Part shown: positions 16,079-25,554 of the stretch, one piece after another
Layout: every line of letters begins with the position of its first letter
How positions within the stretch are numbered: position 1 is the first letter of the stretch
Assembly (NCBI RefSeq): GCF_009876115.1
Contig: NZ_WWSY01000008.1
Coordinates: 1-64,000 of the forward strand
Direction of reading: 5' to 3'
From: Collinsella aerofaciens
Lineage (GTDB): Bacteria; Actinomycetota; Coriobacteriia; Coriobacteriales; Coriobacteriaceae
Length of the DNA: 64,000 nucleotides
Position numbers and translations under genes: made by a program
The notes under the pieces: generated by a model
The model's input: the letters and a program-made list of their open reading frames with translations, nothing else
Told to the model about the DNA's origin: nothing
Databases searched by the model: none

Positions 16079-17152
16079 TTAGAGCTGCTCGAGAGCCTCG
16101 AGAGCGGCGTGGAGCTCAGCCTTGGCAGAGTACTCGACACCCTCGTCGTTGAGCGGGGTGCGCTTGCCCAGGGCGGCAAGGAGAGCACGGATGGAGTGCT
16201 TGCGGTTCTCGGCCTCGACCCAGCACAGGGAGCGCTCGGGATCGTCCATGACCTCGTCGACGACCTCCTCGTTGCGGGTGGCCGGCAGGCAGTGCATGAA
16301 CTTGGAGTTGGGGCCGGCGAAGTTCATCATATCCATGGTGACCTGATACTTGGGATAGAACACGTCCATGTAGTTCTCGCCCGAGACCTCCTCGTCGTAC
16401 AGGCCATACCACACGTCGGTGTAGATGAAGTCGGCGCCCTTGATGCACTCGATGTCGTCGGAGATAACAACCGAGCCGCCGGAAACCTTGCAGTTCTCCT
16501 CGGCGATGGCCATCATCTGCTTGCCGAACTCGGCGCGCTCCTCGACGGTGCCGACGTGCAGGCCGCCGTCGGGGATCTGGTGGCCCTTAGGTCCAAACTG
16601 GACAAACTTCATGCCGATCTTGGAGGCGATGAACATGAGGGAGACGCAGACCTGGGTGGCGTCGCCGATGAAGGCCAGGGTGCAGTCCTCGATCTTCTTG
16701 CCCTCGGGGAGGTTCTCGAGCATGGTCATGAGGTCGCCCATCTCCTGCGTGGGATGGTTGAACTCGGACATGCCATTGATGACGGGCACAGCGGAGCCCT
16801 CGGCGAGGCCGACGACGTCCTTGTGACGGTCAACGCGAGCCATCATGATGTCGAGCAGCGAGCCCATAACGCGAGCGGTGTCGCCCAGGGACTCGTGACC
16901 GCCGAGCTGGATGGTGCCAGGGCCATAGAACTGAGCATGGCCGCCGAGGTCGGTCATAGCGGTCTCGAAGGAAAGACGGGTGCGGGTGGAGACCTGCTGG
17001 AAGATCATGCCAAGGCTCTTGTTGCGGAGCAGGTGCGGATAATAACCGTCAACCTTGATGGCCTTCTTCATTGCCAGGCCAAGATCCTCGATAGCCAGGA
17101 TCTGCTCTTTGGTGAAGTCGTTGGTGTCGATGAAATCCTTAGGCAGTGCCAT
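16079..17152 (-). CDS. ptcA: Putrescine carbamoyltransferase
   Basis: Phosphorolyses N-carbamoylputrescine to putrescine and carbamoyl phosphate, the second step of agmatine use. The 357-aa protein has the carbamoyl-phosphate loop STRTRLSFE and the HCLPA motif of the transcarbamylase family. [21 protein letters not shown] and [15 protein letters not shown] resemble putrescine rather than ornithine enzymes, and the long acidic C-terminal helix ([13 protein letters not shown]) is also typical. GAAAGGAAA precedes the ATG. It is the first gene of the leftward set ptcA, permease, aguA2. No carbamate kinase gene is in view, so that step must be encoded elsewhere. Confidence 0.88.
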   Translation of the reverse strand: MALPKDFIDTNDFTKEQILAIEDLGLAMKKAIKVDGYYPHLLRNKSLGMIFQQVSTRTRLSFETAMTDLGGHAQFYGPGTIQLGGHESLGDTARVMGSLLDIMMARVDRHKDVVGLAEGSAVPVINGMSEFNHPTQEMGDLMTMLENLPEGKKIEDCTLAFIGDATQVCVSLMFIASKIGMKFVQFGPKGHQIPDGGLHVGTVEERAEFGKQMMAIAEENCKVSGGSVVISDDIECIKGADFIYTDVWYGLYDEEVSGENYMDVFYPKYQVTMDMMNFAGPNSKFMHCLPATRNEEVVDEVMDDPERSLCWVEAENRKHSIRALLAALGKRTPLNDEGVEYSAKAELHAALEALEQL

Positions 17153-17482
17153 GTCGATTTCCTTTCCGCCGGTCTTGCCGACTATTAACTATGAGGCGCT
17201 CGAACATCACGCCTCGTGTTGACAAGACCATCATTCACCCGTATGCAATTTTTACCTAGTTTATTCGGGATTAAAGACCGTTCACGGAGTTACACCCTCT
17301 CTAATCCAATATAAACCCGCAGGTCAAGAGTTTACAGGGGGTTTACCGTCTGGAACCGTGAACGGTATACGGCTATGCTGTATCTTGGCGTTTAATCCGC
17401 AATGGAACGAACGGCTGAGGCATGTATACCCGGGGGATATAGCGGGCTCTATAAGAGATCAAATGAGACAGGACGGTGACAG
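17153..17482. promoter_or_regulatory. Divergent promoter region of ptcA and membrane LuxR gene
   Basis: This region of about 330 bp has two copies of the window-wide dyad in opposite orientation, ACCGTTCACGG at 17277-17287 and CCGTGAACGGT at 17356-17366, each about 125 bp from the gene it faces. No gene is seen. Confidence 0.6.
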
Positions 17483-18448
17483 ATGGACACACTCATGTTC
17501 TTCTATACCCTAGCAATACTCGTGATCTGTATTGTGACGGCAGTGCTTTCGCTTGCCGCCTATGCCTCGTCCCGTCGACGCTTCTTTATCTATGGCGGCG
17601 GCGTTTTTATTTGCTACGCCATCGAGATGACCGAGATCTTCTTTTTTGAATACACGTTGCAAAACCGAAGTTTTCCGGCCAATGACTATTACGCAATTAC
17701 CATGCCTGTAATGCGGACCCTTGTGGCGACCGCTTCACAGGCTTTTATTTGGCTGATTGCCATGGACTTGCTCGACAAACATTCTAAAAAGCAGTTCGTT
17801 ATCCCCGTCTTAACGTTTTTGCTGTGCGAGTCGCTGATTATCATCGCTGTCCCCTCCGGCCCCATGCATCAGTGGCTCTACTACACGATGCGTCAGGTAT
17901 TCCTTGTCTTTGTGGGACTGTATATCTGTTGGACGGCTCATAAGAGTACAAAGGTTGAGCTGAAGGCACGCGTCAACAACCAGCGAAAGCACCTGATTAT
18001 CGGCGCCATCCTGGTCGGTTGCATCGTTGCCGAGGATTTCTACAACATCCTTGTCGTCCCCATGAGTCTGGCGCCCTCTTGGCTGCAGCTATATCTGTCC
18101 GAGCGCAACTTTAGCGAAAACGTCTTTGCGTGCTACTTTGCAATTCTGCTGATTATCTACTCCTACCACGTGCTTTCAATCCGCATGCAGGAGGCGCCCG
18201 AGGAAAAGAACGTCAGCGATCTTGATCGACACATCGAAGAGCAAATGCCCTTCTATCGTAACGCCTACAGGCTCTCCAACCGTGAGACCGAAGTCATGCG
18301 CCTTGTTGTGCTGGGCAAGTCGAACCAAGAGATTGCTGACGAGCTATTCCTTGCCGTGGGCACCGTCAAGACTCACATCCACAACATCCTGGTCAAAACC
18401 GAACAGCAAAACCGCACCACGCTCATCCTCCACTTCTGGAAGCGATGA
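17483..18448 (+). CDS. Membrane-anchored LuxR-type regulator (seven-helix sensor), second copy
   Basis: A 321-aa protein with about seven N-terminal transmembrane helices (residues 5-225) and a LuxR domain at about 260-318 (LSNRETEVMRLVVLGKSNQEIADEL, then FLAVGTVKTHIHNILVKTEQQNRTT). It shares the plan and short motifs (SERNFSEN) with the protein at 9748. It is divergent from ptcA, so it is the best candidate regulator of the agmatine operon. The ligand is unknown. Confidence 0.85.
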   Translation: MDTLMFFYTLAILVICIVTAVLSLAAYASSRRRFFIYGGGVFICYAIEMTEIFFFEYTLQNRSFPANDYYAITMPVMRTLVATASQAFIWLIAMDLLDKHSKKQFVIPVLTFLLCESLIIIAVPSGPMHQWLYYTMRQVFLVFVGLYICWTAHKSTKVELKARVNNQRKHLIIGAILVGCIVAEDFYNILVVPMSLAPSWLQLYLSERNFSENVFACYFAILLIIYSYHVLSIRMQEAPEEKNVSDLDRHIEEQMPFYRNAYRLSNRETEVMRLVVLGKSNQEIADELFLAVGTVKTHIHNILVKTEQQNRTTLILHFWKR

Positions 18449-18449
18449 A

Positions 18450-18588
18450 GTTACGCGGTTTTACCAAACCGCGTAACGGCTCGACGCTGCAAGCGCCCCT
18501 AGGCGGCAATCTGACGTTCAATCGTCGGTCGCGTACAAAAGTACGCTTCCCTCCTCTTTCACGTCACCTTGTTCGCCTAGGGGCGCTT
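18450..18588. repeat. Nested-hairpin intergenic repeat, copy A
   Basis: The hairpin GTTACGCGGTTTTACCAAACCGCGTAAC is at 18450-18477 (28 nt, here read as GTTACGCGG plus CCGCGTAAC). GGCTCGACGCTGC follows. The outer stem is AAGCGCCCCTAGGCG/CGCCTAGGGGCGCTT (18491-18588). Within it are the arms TGACGT/ACGTCA and a tip GCGTACAAAAGTACGC. It lies between convergent genes and may terminate both. Confidence 0.75.
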
Positions 18589-18632
18589 TCGCTGACTTAT
18601 GCTCAACTTACGATAATTCCGAGCTGAACGAG

Positions 18633-20870
18633 TTATTCGCTATAACGGGTGGCGATGGCAGCTTGTACCATGCCGGCGCTCATGAGGTACGTTACCAGGA
18701 AGTAGCCACCATAGGCCGCCAGGAAAATCGCGCAGGTGAGGCCCACGGTGCCGGCGATGCTCATATCGCCGAATACGCTCACCAGCTCGATGATCACCTT
18801 GAGCGCCACAAAGGAGTGCGCCAAGCCCACTGCCAGCGGGAACAGGAAGAACACCGCTTGCTGCGCCATCACCGAATGCCGGATCTGACGGTCGTCACAG
18901 CCGATCTGTGCCAGCACACGATAGCTGCGGCTGCCGTCGGCCACATTGGAGAGCTGCTGGATCGACAGAATCGCCGCACATGCAACGACCAGCACAAAGC
19001 CAATGTAGATGGCTAGATAGCTAATCATGCCGTTCATCTGCGCTGCTTGCGTGTACATCTCGGAACGCGTGATGAAGACTCCCCATCCCCCCGGCTCCTT
19101 GCCGTCAACGAGCAGAATGTCGAGCATGGTGTATTTAATGCTCTCGTCTGCCTTGGTCACATCCATCCCCTGCTTGTAGTTAACGAGCAGATTACTGGAA
19201 TACGGCTGCAGATTAAGCTGAGACAGCAGCTCATCGGCTACGACCACGGTACCGGGATTGCTGCCCATCGCCGAGTTGGCGATGGCCGCCGTGTCCTCGT
19301 CCGACTTATCGGTTGCGGGCTTGAGCTCATGCCCGCCCAAGGTGAGGGTATGGCCGCCGGCCATGTATTTGGTGTACAGGTCGCCCAGCTCACCACCCAT
19401 ATCACACGTAAGCAAGTACTGGTCCCGGCCAATGCTCACCGGCTCCTCGCCCATCATCTGGCGCAGTTTGTTGTACTGGCTCGCCGGCGTCACATACAGA
19501 CCCATCGCATCGGCGTTGCTTCCCTCGAGCGCCTTGGGAAGCTTTTCGCCCATGGCCTTGCACATCTCACCCGCCACCACCGAGGGGCCCGAGCCGCCAA
19601 GCGGGTAACTCAGATACGAATCGATCTGCACATGCTCACCGGCAACATCGGCGATATTGACCTTTTTGCCGGTCTCGTCGTTGTTGTCCGCCGACTTGCC
19701 CTTAATACCGTCTGCAACGTTATCGGGATCTTTACGATCGCCATGCCATGCAGCGTACAAATCGACCGTTGCATCGGCCAGCACCATGCGATCGGCCTCA
19801 GACGGATTGACATACTCCTTGTAGTAGTCGAGCGTTTCGGGCGTGTAATAGACATACGTCTGAGACACGTCAACAGGGTTATAGCGCTCCAGATTCTCGT
19901 TCATCACGTTGGCAATCGACATACCACAGGTCACCGAGGTAATGGCCAAAAACAGAATCATCGCGATGACGCCCATCGAAAAGCACACCGTGTTGACCTT
20001 GGCCGCAAGCTGGCGCACAGTAAACATGTTGAGGCCGCGCCAATACACGCCGCGCAAGCTCTGCAGCAGCTTGATAAGCATGCCCGAGAGTCCCCAGAAC
20101 AGGGCAAAGGTGCCTACCGTGACCATGGCCGTGGTGATGCCAAACTGGCTCATTGCCCCGTCCAGCTTGTCGCCCGTCTCGGTTAGCGGGAACCCATCAC
20201 GTAGCAGACGGTAATAGGCCACGCCCACAAGCACCACGCCCACAGCAAAGATGGCAATCGCGATCCAGGGATTGCGCGTCTTGATGCTCTCGTTGCGACG
20301 CTCGGCACCCATAAGCTCGATGAGTTTGGTACGACGCACGGCGCGAAGGTTCAGCAGCAGCGTGAGCACAAACATTACGAGCATGCAGGCCAGGGTCAGG
20401 TTGAACGCATGCACCGAGAAAAAGAAGCGGAAATTGGCGATCTGCGTCTTAAAGAGCGAGGCCGTAAAGAACGTCATGAGCTGGGAGAGCCCCACGCCCA
20501 GCACAATACCGGCGACAAAGGCGCCGACCGAAACGATCACCGTCTCGAGCGCCATGATCGTGGCGACGCGCCCGCGCCCCATGCCGAGCACCTGGTACAG
20601 GCCAAACTCCTTCTTGCGGCGTTTCATGATGAAGTTATTGGCATACACCATCAAAAAGGCCATGACGCCGGCCAAAAAGTACGTGAGGTAGCCGAGCATG
20701 GTACCCATGAGCTCGGATAGGCCCTCCTCCTCAATGCCGGCAATATCGACCTGCATCGAAACGGTGTTAAAGGCATAGAATACGGTGACGCCCAGGGTGA
20801 GCGTCAAAAGATAGACGAGGTAGTCGCGGCCGGCGCGGCGGACGTTGCCCCAAGCGAGTTTACAGAGCAT
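18633..20870 (-). CDS. ABC transporter permease, FtsX/BceB-like
   Basis: A 745-aa membrane protein with the N-terminal LAWGNVRRAGRDYLVYLLT motif of BceB-type permeases. Several helices are followed by a large extracellular domain (about residues 320-620) and C-terminal helices with an FtsX domain (SIQQLSNVADGSRSYRVLAQIG). The ATG at 20870, inside the ATPase gene, is favoured because [12 protein letters not shown] matches family starts; a GTG at 20882 is possible. It partners the ATPase at 20860. Such pairs detoxify or sense antimicrobial peptides; no BceRS two-component pair is adjacent. Confidence 0.85.
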   Translation of the reverse strand: MLCKLAWGNVRRAGRDYLVYLLTLTLGVTVFYAFNTVSMQVDIAGIEEEGLSELMGTMLGYLTYFLAGVMAFLMVYANNFIMKRRKKEFGLYQVLGMGRGRVATIMALETVIVSVGAFVAGIVLGVGLSQLMTFFTASLFKTQIANFRFFFSVHAFNLTLACMLVMFVLTLLLNLRAVRRTKLIELMGAERRNESIKTRNPWIAIAIFAVGVVLVGVAYYRLLRDGFPLTETGDKLDGAMSQFGITTAMVTVGTFALFWGLSGMLIKLLQSLRGVYWRGLNMFTVRQLAAKVNTVCFSMGVIAMILFLAITSVTCGMSIANVMNENLERYNPVDVSQTYVYYTPETLDYYKEYVNPSEADRMVLADATVDLYAAWHGDRKDPDNVADGIKGKSADNNDETGKKVNIADVAGEHVQIDSYLSYPLGGSGPSVVAGEMCKAMGEKLPKALEGSNADAMGLYVTPASQYNKLRQMMGEEPVSIGRDQYLLTCDMGGELGDLYTKYMAGGHTLTLGGHELKPATDKSDEDTAAIANSAMGSNPGTVVVADELLSQLNLQPYSSNLLVNYKQGMDVTKADESIKYTMLDILLVDGKEPGGWGVFITRSEMYTQAAQMNGMISYLAIYIGFVLVVACAAILSIQQLSNVADGSRSYRVLAQIGCDDRQIRHSVMAQQAVFFLFPLAVGLAHSFVALKVIIELVSVFGDMSIAGTVGLTCAIFLAAYGGYFLVTYLMSAGMVQAAIATRYSE

Positions 20871-21645
20871 CGGAGCCCTCACCGCCCATCATGGCAACGA
20901 CCTCCATGATGCGGTCGAAGAACTCTCGGCGGTCGGTGTCGCCGCGGCGCAACTCGGTGAAGATCTTGCCGTCGCGAATAAACAGCACACGGCTCGTGTA
21001 GCTGGCGGCAAAACTGTCGTGCGTAACCATGAGCACCGTGGCGCGCAGGCGGCGGTTGAGGGCCTCCAGGCTCTCGAGCAGCAGGCGAGCGCTCTTAGAA
21101 TCGAGGGCGCCGGTGGGCTCGTCGGCCATGATCATGGTGGGGTCGGTGACGAGCGCGCGAGCCGCGGCAACGCGCTGCTGCTGGCCGCCGGACATCTGGT
21201 AGGGATACTTGTCGAGCACCTGACTGATGGACAGGCGCGCTGCCACATCCTGCACGCGGGTCGAGATCTCTGCCGAGTTTGTGCGGGCAATGGTGAGCGG
21301 CAGGGCGATGTTCTCGCGTGCCGTGAGCGTATCGAGCAGGTTGGAGTCCTGGAAGATAAAGCCGAGCTCCTCGCGGCGGAACTGCGAAAGCTTAGCCTGC
21401 TTCATGCGCGTCACGTCCTGGCCGTTGATGCGGATCGTGCCACTTGTGGCGCTATCGATGGTCGACACGCAGTTGAGCAACGTCGACTTGCCCGAGCCCG
21501 AAGCACCCATGATGCCAACGAATTCGCCGCGGTTGACGGTAAAGCTGACGTCGTTGAGCGCACGGGTCACGTTGCCCAGCGCTCCATATACCTTTTCGAG
21601 ATGCGCGACCTCCAGTACCGGGGTCGCCATGTGCGTGGTTTGCAT
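20860..21645 (-). CDS. ABC transporter ATP-binding protein, BceA-like
   Basis: A 261-aa ATPase with all motifs: Walker [13 protein letters not shown]-loop FQDSNLLD, signature [15 protein letters not shown], Walker [13 protein letters not shown] and switch His VTHD. It overlaps the start of the permease gene, so the two are translationally coupled. AAAGGA precedes the ATG at 21645. It powers the FtsX-like permease. Confidence 0.93.
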   Translation of the reverse strand: MQTTHMATPVLEVAHLEKVYGALGNVTRALNDVSFTVNRGEFVGIMGASGSGKSTLLNCVSTIDSATSGTIRINGQDVTRMKQAKLSQFRREELGFIFQDSNLLDTLTARENIALPLTIARTNSAEISTRVQDVAARLSISQVLDKYPYQMSGGQQQRVAAARALVTDPTMIMADEPTGALDSKSARLLLESLEALNRRLRATVLMVTHDSFAASYTSRVLFIRDGKIFTELRRGDTDRREFFDRIMEVVAMMGGEGSDAL

Positions 21646-21793
21646 ACCGAGTCCTTTCTTGCGATTAGTCTACGGCATCTATAGTCGCAAGAAGCCGAGT
21701 CGGCTACCATCGATATGGCTTACGCTTGCCTTACCGTTGTGTAAGGTACGGGTAGCTAGTCTGTCACTTGTTGATGTTGAGAGAGGACTCCTG

Positions 21794-22784
21794 TTGAAAA
21801 CTGTTCATGTTGCCGCTGGGATCATTCGCAAGGAAGGATCCGACGAGCTGCTTGCCGTGCAGCGCGGCTACGGCGACATGCAGGGACTTTGGGAATTCCC
21901 AGGCGGCAAGCTCATGCGCGGCGAGACGCCCGAAGACGCCGTGCGCCGCGAGCTCATGGAAGAGCTACAGGTGAAGGTCACCAACCTGCGTGACTTCTAC
22001 ACCGTTGAGTACGACTACCCCGATTTCCATCTCTCCATGGAGTGCTACTACTGCTCGCTCGTCGATGAATCCGATGAGCCCCAGAAGCACGACCGCCAGC
22101 TCGATATCCGCTGGATTCCGCGCACCTCGCTTGCCACCGTTGAGTGGATGCCTGCCGACAAGGGGCTTATCGATGCTCTGATTGAATTAAAGGAAGATCG
22201 GCTCGAGGCTAACGGCAGCACCAACGACGCCGAGGCCACCGCGGCAGACGAATCTGCTACCAAGCCCAAACGTAAACCTAAGCGCCGCAGCAAAAAGCGT
22301 CCCAAGCCCGGCCTGCTGGACGGCATCGATACCTCGGACCTTTCCGCCGATGAGCGTGAACTCGTCCGCCGTCGCGCCGCCATCAAAAAGTCCATGAAGG
22401 GCAACAAGCGCGCCAACACCAGGCCCGAGCTGCTCGTACGACAGCGTCTGCGCGCAGCGGGCCTTACGGGCTATCGCTTGGAATGGAAGGTTCCCGGCAA
22501 GCCCGACATCGCCTTCCCCGGCCGCAAGATCGCCATCTTTGTCAACGGCTGCTTTTGGCATCGCTGCCCCAAGTGCAATCCCAGCCAGCCCAAGCGTAAC
22601 GTTGAGTTTTGGGAGGCAAAGTTCCGCCGTAACGTCGAGCGCGACCGCGCTGCCGTGGCAGCACTCACTCAAATGGGCTGGACACCCATAACCATCTGGG
22701 AATGCGAACTCAAAAAAAGACCGCATCGACGCCACGATGGAGAAGGTCATCGAGCAGGTGCGGGCCGCAGAACCGCAGCGCTAA
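21794..22784 (+). CDS. Nudix hydrolase fused to Vsr-like endonuclease, frame shifted near the C-terminus
   Basis: Residues 1-135 form a MutT-type Nudix domain with the box GGKLMRGETPEDAVRRELMEEL. A lysine/arginine-rich linker (about 150-180) leads to a Vsr mismatch endonuclease-like domain (about 195-305: NKRANTRPELLVRQRLRAAG, GKPDIAFPGRKIAIFVNGCFWH, WTPITIWECELK). The start is TTG at 21794 behind GAGAGGA. At an A7 run (22712-22718) the zero frame leaves the family and runs to 22840. The +1 frame reads DRIDATMEKVIEQVRAAE and stops at 22784, giving the natural end. This may be a true frameshift, slippage, or an assembly error. Confidence 0.8.
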
Positions 22785-23037
22785 CAGCGAGCATTCACAC
22801 GCTCCGCACGTCCGCGCCACATCCACGTCACAAACCTTAGAAAGCCCTTAAGCCCAAAACCTTTCAAGAGTGTTACTCGATACCTCTGACCTGCAGTTTC
22901 ATCGTAACATCAAACCAGGTTAAGCCTTTCTTTAGCGCTTCTTTGCAGCAGCCGCGGCATAATACTGCCAACGCACGGGACCTAGCAGCACACCCCGTGC
23001 GCGACCTTTTGGTGGACATCGAGGAGGCCGCATAAGC
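22785..23037. other. Gap after the Nudix-Vsr gene
   Basis: No start-supported gene is seen. A frame without ATG ends at TAA 23033-23035 (last residues RDLLVDIEEAA), two bases before the next ATG, and could be a gene remnant. Confidence 0.3.
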
Positions 23038-23247
23038 ATGCATTCTTCCAATGACGCAACACAGCAGCCATCCCTAAAACATGCAGACCTTTTCTCCTTC
23101 CCCCCGACACAGAGAGACGGCCTCCTCGACTCCCCAACCACAAAAGTAAAACGCTCAACCAACCAGAGTCACAACTTGCGAGCATCGTTCGAAAAGCTCC
23201 AAGCATCCCTAGACAAAACATTCCCCAACCAAGCAAGGGCATACTAG
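23038..23247 (+). CDS. Small hypothetical protein (69 aa), doubtful
   Basis: A 69-aa frame follows GAGGAGG at a long spacing (about 11 bp) and begins just after the stop of an open remnant frame. Base use is more A-rich than in neighbours (KVKRSTNQSHNLRASFEKLQ). No domain is recognised, and it may be part of a degraded gene. Confidence 0.35.
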   Translation: MHSSNDATQQPSLKHADLFSFPPTQRDGLLDSPTTKVKRSTNQSHNLRASFEKLQASLDKTFPNQARAY

Positions 23248-23314
23248 CCCCCACCAACAAAGTAGCTCCTCGCGCACCACTATTCCGCCCCAACGCCACA
23301 AGGGCGATTGAGCA

Positions 23315-23467
23315 GGACGGCTTGGGCGGGTCCCCGTACTTAGTTTCCAAAATCATTCCGCAGCGCGAAGGCCCCCGTTGCCAACGCTTCATAGAAGCGA
23401 GGCAACGGGGGCCTTCATGCGCGAGGACGTTTTGGAAACTAAGTACGGGGACCCGCCCAAGCCGTCC
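23315..23467. repeat. Large double inverted repeat
   Basis: Perfect 38-bp outer arms (23315-23352 and 23430-23467, containing GGGCGGGTCCCCGTACTTAG) enclose a second perfect hairpin, AAGGCCCCCGTTGCC with GGCAACGGGGGCCTT (23368-23415), and a third small stem GCTTC/GAAGC at the tip. It lies just downstream of the aldolase gene. Confidence 0.8.
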
Positions 23468-23491
23468 GATGGGATCAGAGTACCCTTGCTG

Positions 23492-24349
23492 TTACTCTGC
23501 TTTGCCCACAGAGTTGAGGTTGGTCATGCGAATCTTAACCAGCTCGGTGATCTCACGCATGCCCTCCTTGGCCGGCTTCTTGGGATCGAAGCAGGCAGGG
23601 TTCTCGGCCATGTAGGCCATGAAGCCCTTGGTGAAGGCCTGACGCAGCTCGGTGGCGTAGTTGACCTTGCAGATGCCGTTCTTCACAGCCTCAGCAACCT
23701 GCTCATCGGGCACACCAGAGGTGCCGTGCAGAACCAGCGGCACGTCGACGGCGTCGCGGATTGCCTTGACCACGGACTGCTCGATGTGCGGATCGCTCGT
23801 GTACACACCGTGGCTGGTGCCAACGCCAATGGCCAGCGAGGTGCAGCCGGTGCGCTCAACGAACTCCTTGGCCTCGGCCGGATCAGTGTAGGGGCTCTCG
23901 CCCTCAACCGCGGGACCGTCGTCCTCCTTGCCGCCAACCTTACCGAGCTCAGCCTCGACGGGCACGCCCATGGCGCGGCCAGCATCGGCGACGGACTTGG
24001 TCAAAGCGATGTTGTCCTCGAAGGACTCGTGCGAACCGTCGATCATGACGGAGGTGTAACCCGTGCGGAAAGCCTGCATGCAGCGGTCATAGCCATCGCC
24101 GTGATCGAGGTGCAGAGCAACGGGCACGGAAGCGCGCTCGGCGGCAGCCTTGACCATGCCATAGAAGTAATCCAGGCCAGCGGTCTTAATGGTGCCCGGG
24201 GTGGTCTGCATGATGACGGGGGACTTGGTCTCCTCGGCAGCGGCCAGAACGGCCATAACAAACTCGAGGTTCTCGACGTTGAAAGCGCCAACAGCGTAGT
24301 GGCCGGCCTGAGCGTCCTTGAGCATCTTTTCGGTGGTAACAAGTGCCAT
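23492..24349 (-). CDS. Class II (zinc) ketose-bisphosphate aldolase, FbaA/GatY/KbaY type
   Basis: Cleaves fructose-1,6- or tagatose-1,6-bisphosphate to dihydroxyacetone phosphate and glyceraldehyde-3-phosphate. The 285-aa protein has the class II motifs GAFNVENLEF, HLDHGDGYDRC (zinc His and catalytic Asp), SVMIDGSH, VEAELGKVGG, GTSHGVY and LHGTSGVPD. Sequence alone does not separate the two substrates. No LacD-type class I enzyme is in the window, so it could serve the tagatose route. The start at 24349 has GGAGAGGAG upstream. It is divergent from a DeoR regulator. Confidence 0.88.
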   Translation of the reverse strand: MALVTTEKMLKDAQAGHYAVGAFNVENLEFVMAVLAAAEETKSPVIMQTTPGTIKTAGLDYFYGMVKAAAERASVPVALHLDHGDGYDRCMQAFRTGYTSVMIDGSHESFEDNIALTKSVADAGRAMGVPVEAELGKVGGKEDDGPAVEGESPYTDPAEAKEFVERTGCTSLAIGVGTSHGVYTSDPHIEQSVVKAIRDAVDVPLVLHGTSGVPDEQVAEAVKNGICKVNYATELRQAFTKGFMAYMAENPACFDPKKPAKEGMREITELVKIRMTNLNSVGKAE

Positions 24350-24570
24350 GAGCGTTTGCTCCTCTCCCTCGCCCGCATCTGGACATCGGGCGTACGTGTC
24401 CGCAAGGCGTTTTACCTTGCGTTTTACTGCGCTCATTGTATGAAATTCAGCGGCTTTATATGTGCGAGATATTGAACCCATGCAGGTCAATACAGTCGTT
24501 TTTGAAAAGTAAACGGAAGGAGTTGGAACCGAGTGGGCGTGTTCGATATTGAATTTTGGGCGTTCAGCAT

Positions 24571-24627
24571 CTTTCTTTTATAGAAAAGATAAGTAATCGA
24601 AAGGCGTTTTCTTACTTAAAAAGAAAA
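24571..24627. promoter_or_regulatory. A/T-rich inverted repeats between the aldolase and deoR genes
   Basis: TTTTCTTACTTAAAAAGAAAA (24607-24627) is an imperfect dyad, and a related block TTTCTTTTATAGAAAAG lies just to its left. Both are plausible operators for the adjacent DeoR protein. Confidence 0.4.
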
Positions 24628-24684
24628 TGAACGAAAATAGACTCAACACAATTCCTGCAAATTTCTGACAATGTTGGAGCGGAT

Positions 24685-25488
24685 ATGGCCCATGCAACAA
24701 CCCGAGCTTTCGCCGATGAGCGTCGTTCCGCCATTATGGAAATGCTCGAACATAACGCCTCGGTGCAGGTAGCAGAAATTGCCCAGACCTTTGGCGTATC
24801 CTCCGTTACCGCCCGCGCCGACCTAGACGCGCTCGCCGAGTCCGGCAAGCTGCGCCGCACGCATGGCGGCGCTGTGTCGCTCCAGAAGCGACTGACCGTA
24901 TCCACCCAGGATCGCCGTATCAACGTCAATGTCGCCGCCAAGCAGGCCATCGCGCAAAGCGCCATCGAACTCGTCGGCAATGGTGACACCTTGCTTGTCG
25001 ACTCGGGCACCACCGCGCTCGAATTTGTCCGCCTGCTCGACCAGCGCGACGGCATCACCGTCATCACGGCCGACATCACCATCGCCGATTACATCGACGA
25101 AAGCATGCCCTCGGTCGATGTCGTCATGCTGGGCGGGGCACTGCGCAAAGGTCATCGCTATCTGTACGGACCGCTCACCATGCAGGCGCTCCAAATGGTC
25201 CATGCCGACCTTGCCGTCATGTGCCCCGGCGCTTTTGTTCCCGGCTGCGGCTTTACGACCGACTTTCCGCAGATGGCCGAGACCAAAACAGCCATGATCT
25301 CCGCCGCCCGTCAAGGCGTTGCCCTCATGGACGCGAGCAAGGTCAACGGACGCGGCATGTACCGCTTTGCCGAGCTGACCGACGTCAACGCCATCGTGAT
25401 GGACCGTGACCCCGATCACGACGTCGCCACCTCAATCGCCGAGATCGTCGACAACGTCCGCCCAAATCTCCTCATCGCCGGCGCTTAA
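24685..25488 (+). CDS. DeoR-family transcriptional regulator
   Basis: A 267-aa sugar-phosphate-responsive regulator. The N-terminal helix-turn-helix (about residues 10-60) reads RRSAIMEMLEHNASVQVAEIA, then FGVSSVTARADLDALAESGKLRR with THGGA. The C-terminal DeoRC domain has LLVDSGTTALEF and VVMLGG. It is divergent from the class II aldolase and probably controls it. TTGGAGCG precedes the ATG. Confidence 0.88.
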   Translation: MAHATTRAFADERRSAIMEMLEHNASVQVAEIAQTFGVSSVTARADLDALAESGKLRRTHGGAVSLQKRLTVSTQDRRINVNVAAKQAIAQSAIELVGNGDTLLVDSGTTALEFVRLLDQRDGITVITADITIADYIDESMPSVDVVMLGGALRKGHRYLYGPLTMQALQMVHADLAVMCPGAFVPGCGFTTDFPQMAETKTAMISAARQGVALMDASKVNGRGMYRFAELTDVNAIVMDRDPDHDVATSIAEIVDNVRPNLLIAGA

Positions 25489-25492
25489 ACAA

Positions 25493-25531
25493 AAACCACC
25501 ACAAAGGTGCCTGTCCCCTTTGTAGTGGTTT
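25493..25531. terminator. Convergent terminator
   Basis: AAACCACCACAAAGG and CCTTTGTAGTGGTTT form a 15-bp stem with one mismatch between convergent deoR and fprA-type genes. Flanking A and T runs suit both directions. Confidence 0.7.
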
Positions 25532-25554
25532 GTGCGTTAAAAGTGAACGTATCG

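Noticed and set aside
21646..21793. Upstream extension of the Nudix-Vsr frame from 21227
   Set aside because: It overlaps the ABC ATPase gene on the other strand; the Nudix fold begins at the TTG at 21794 behind GAGAGGA.
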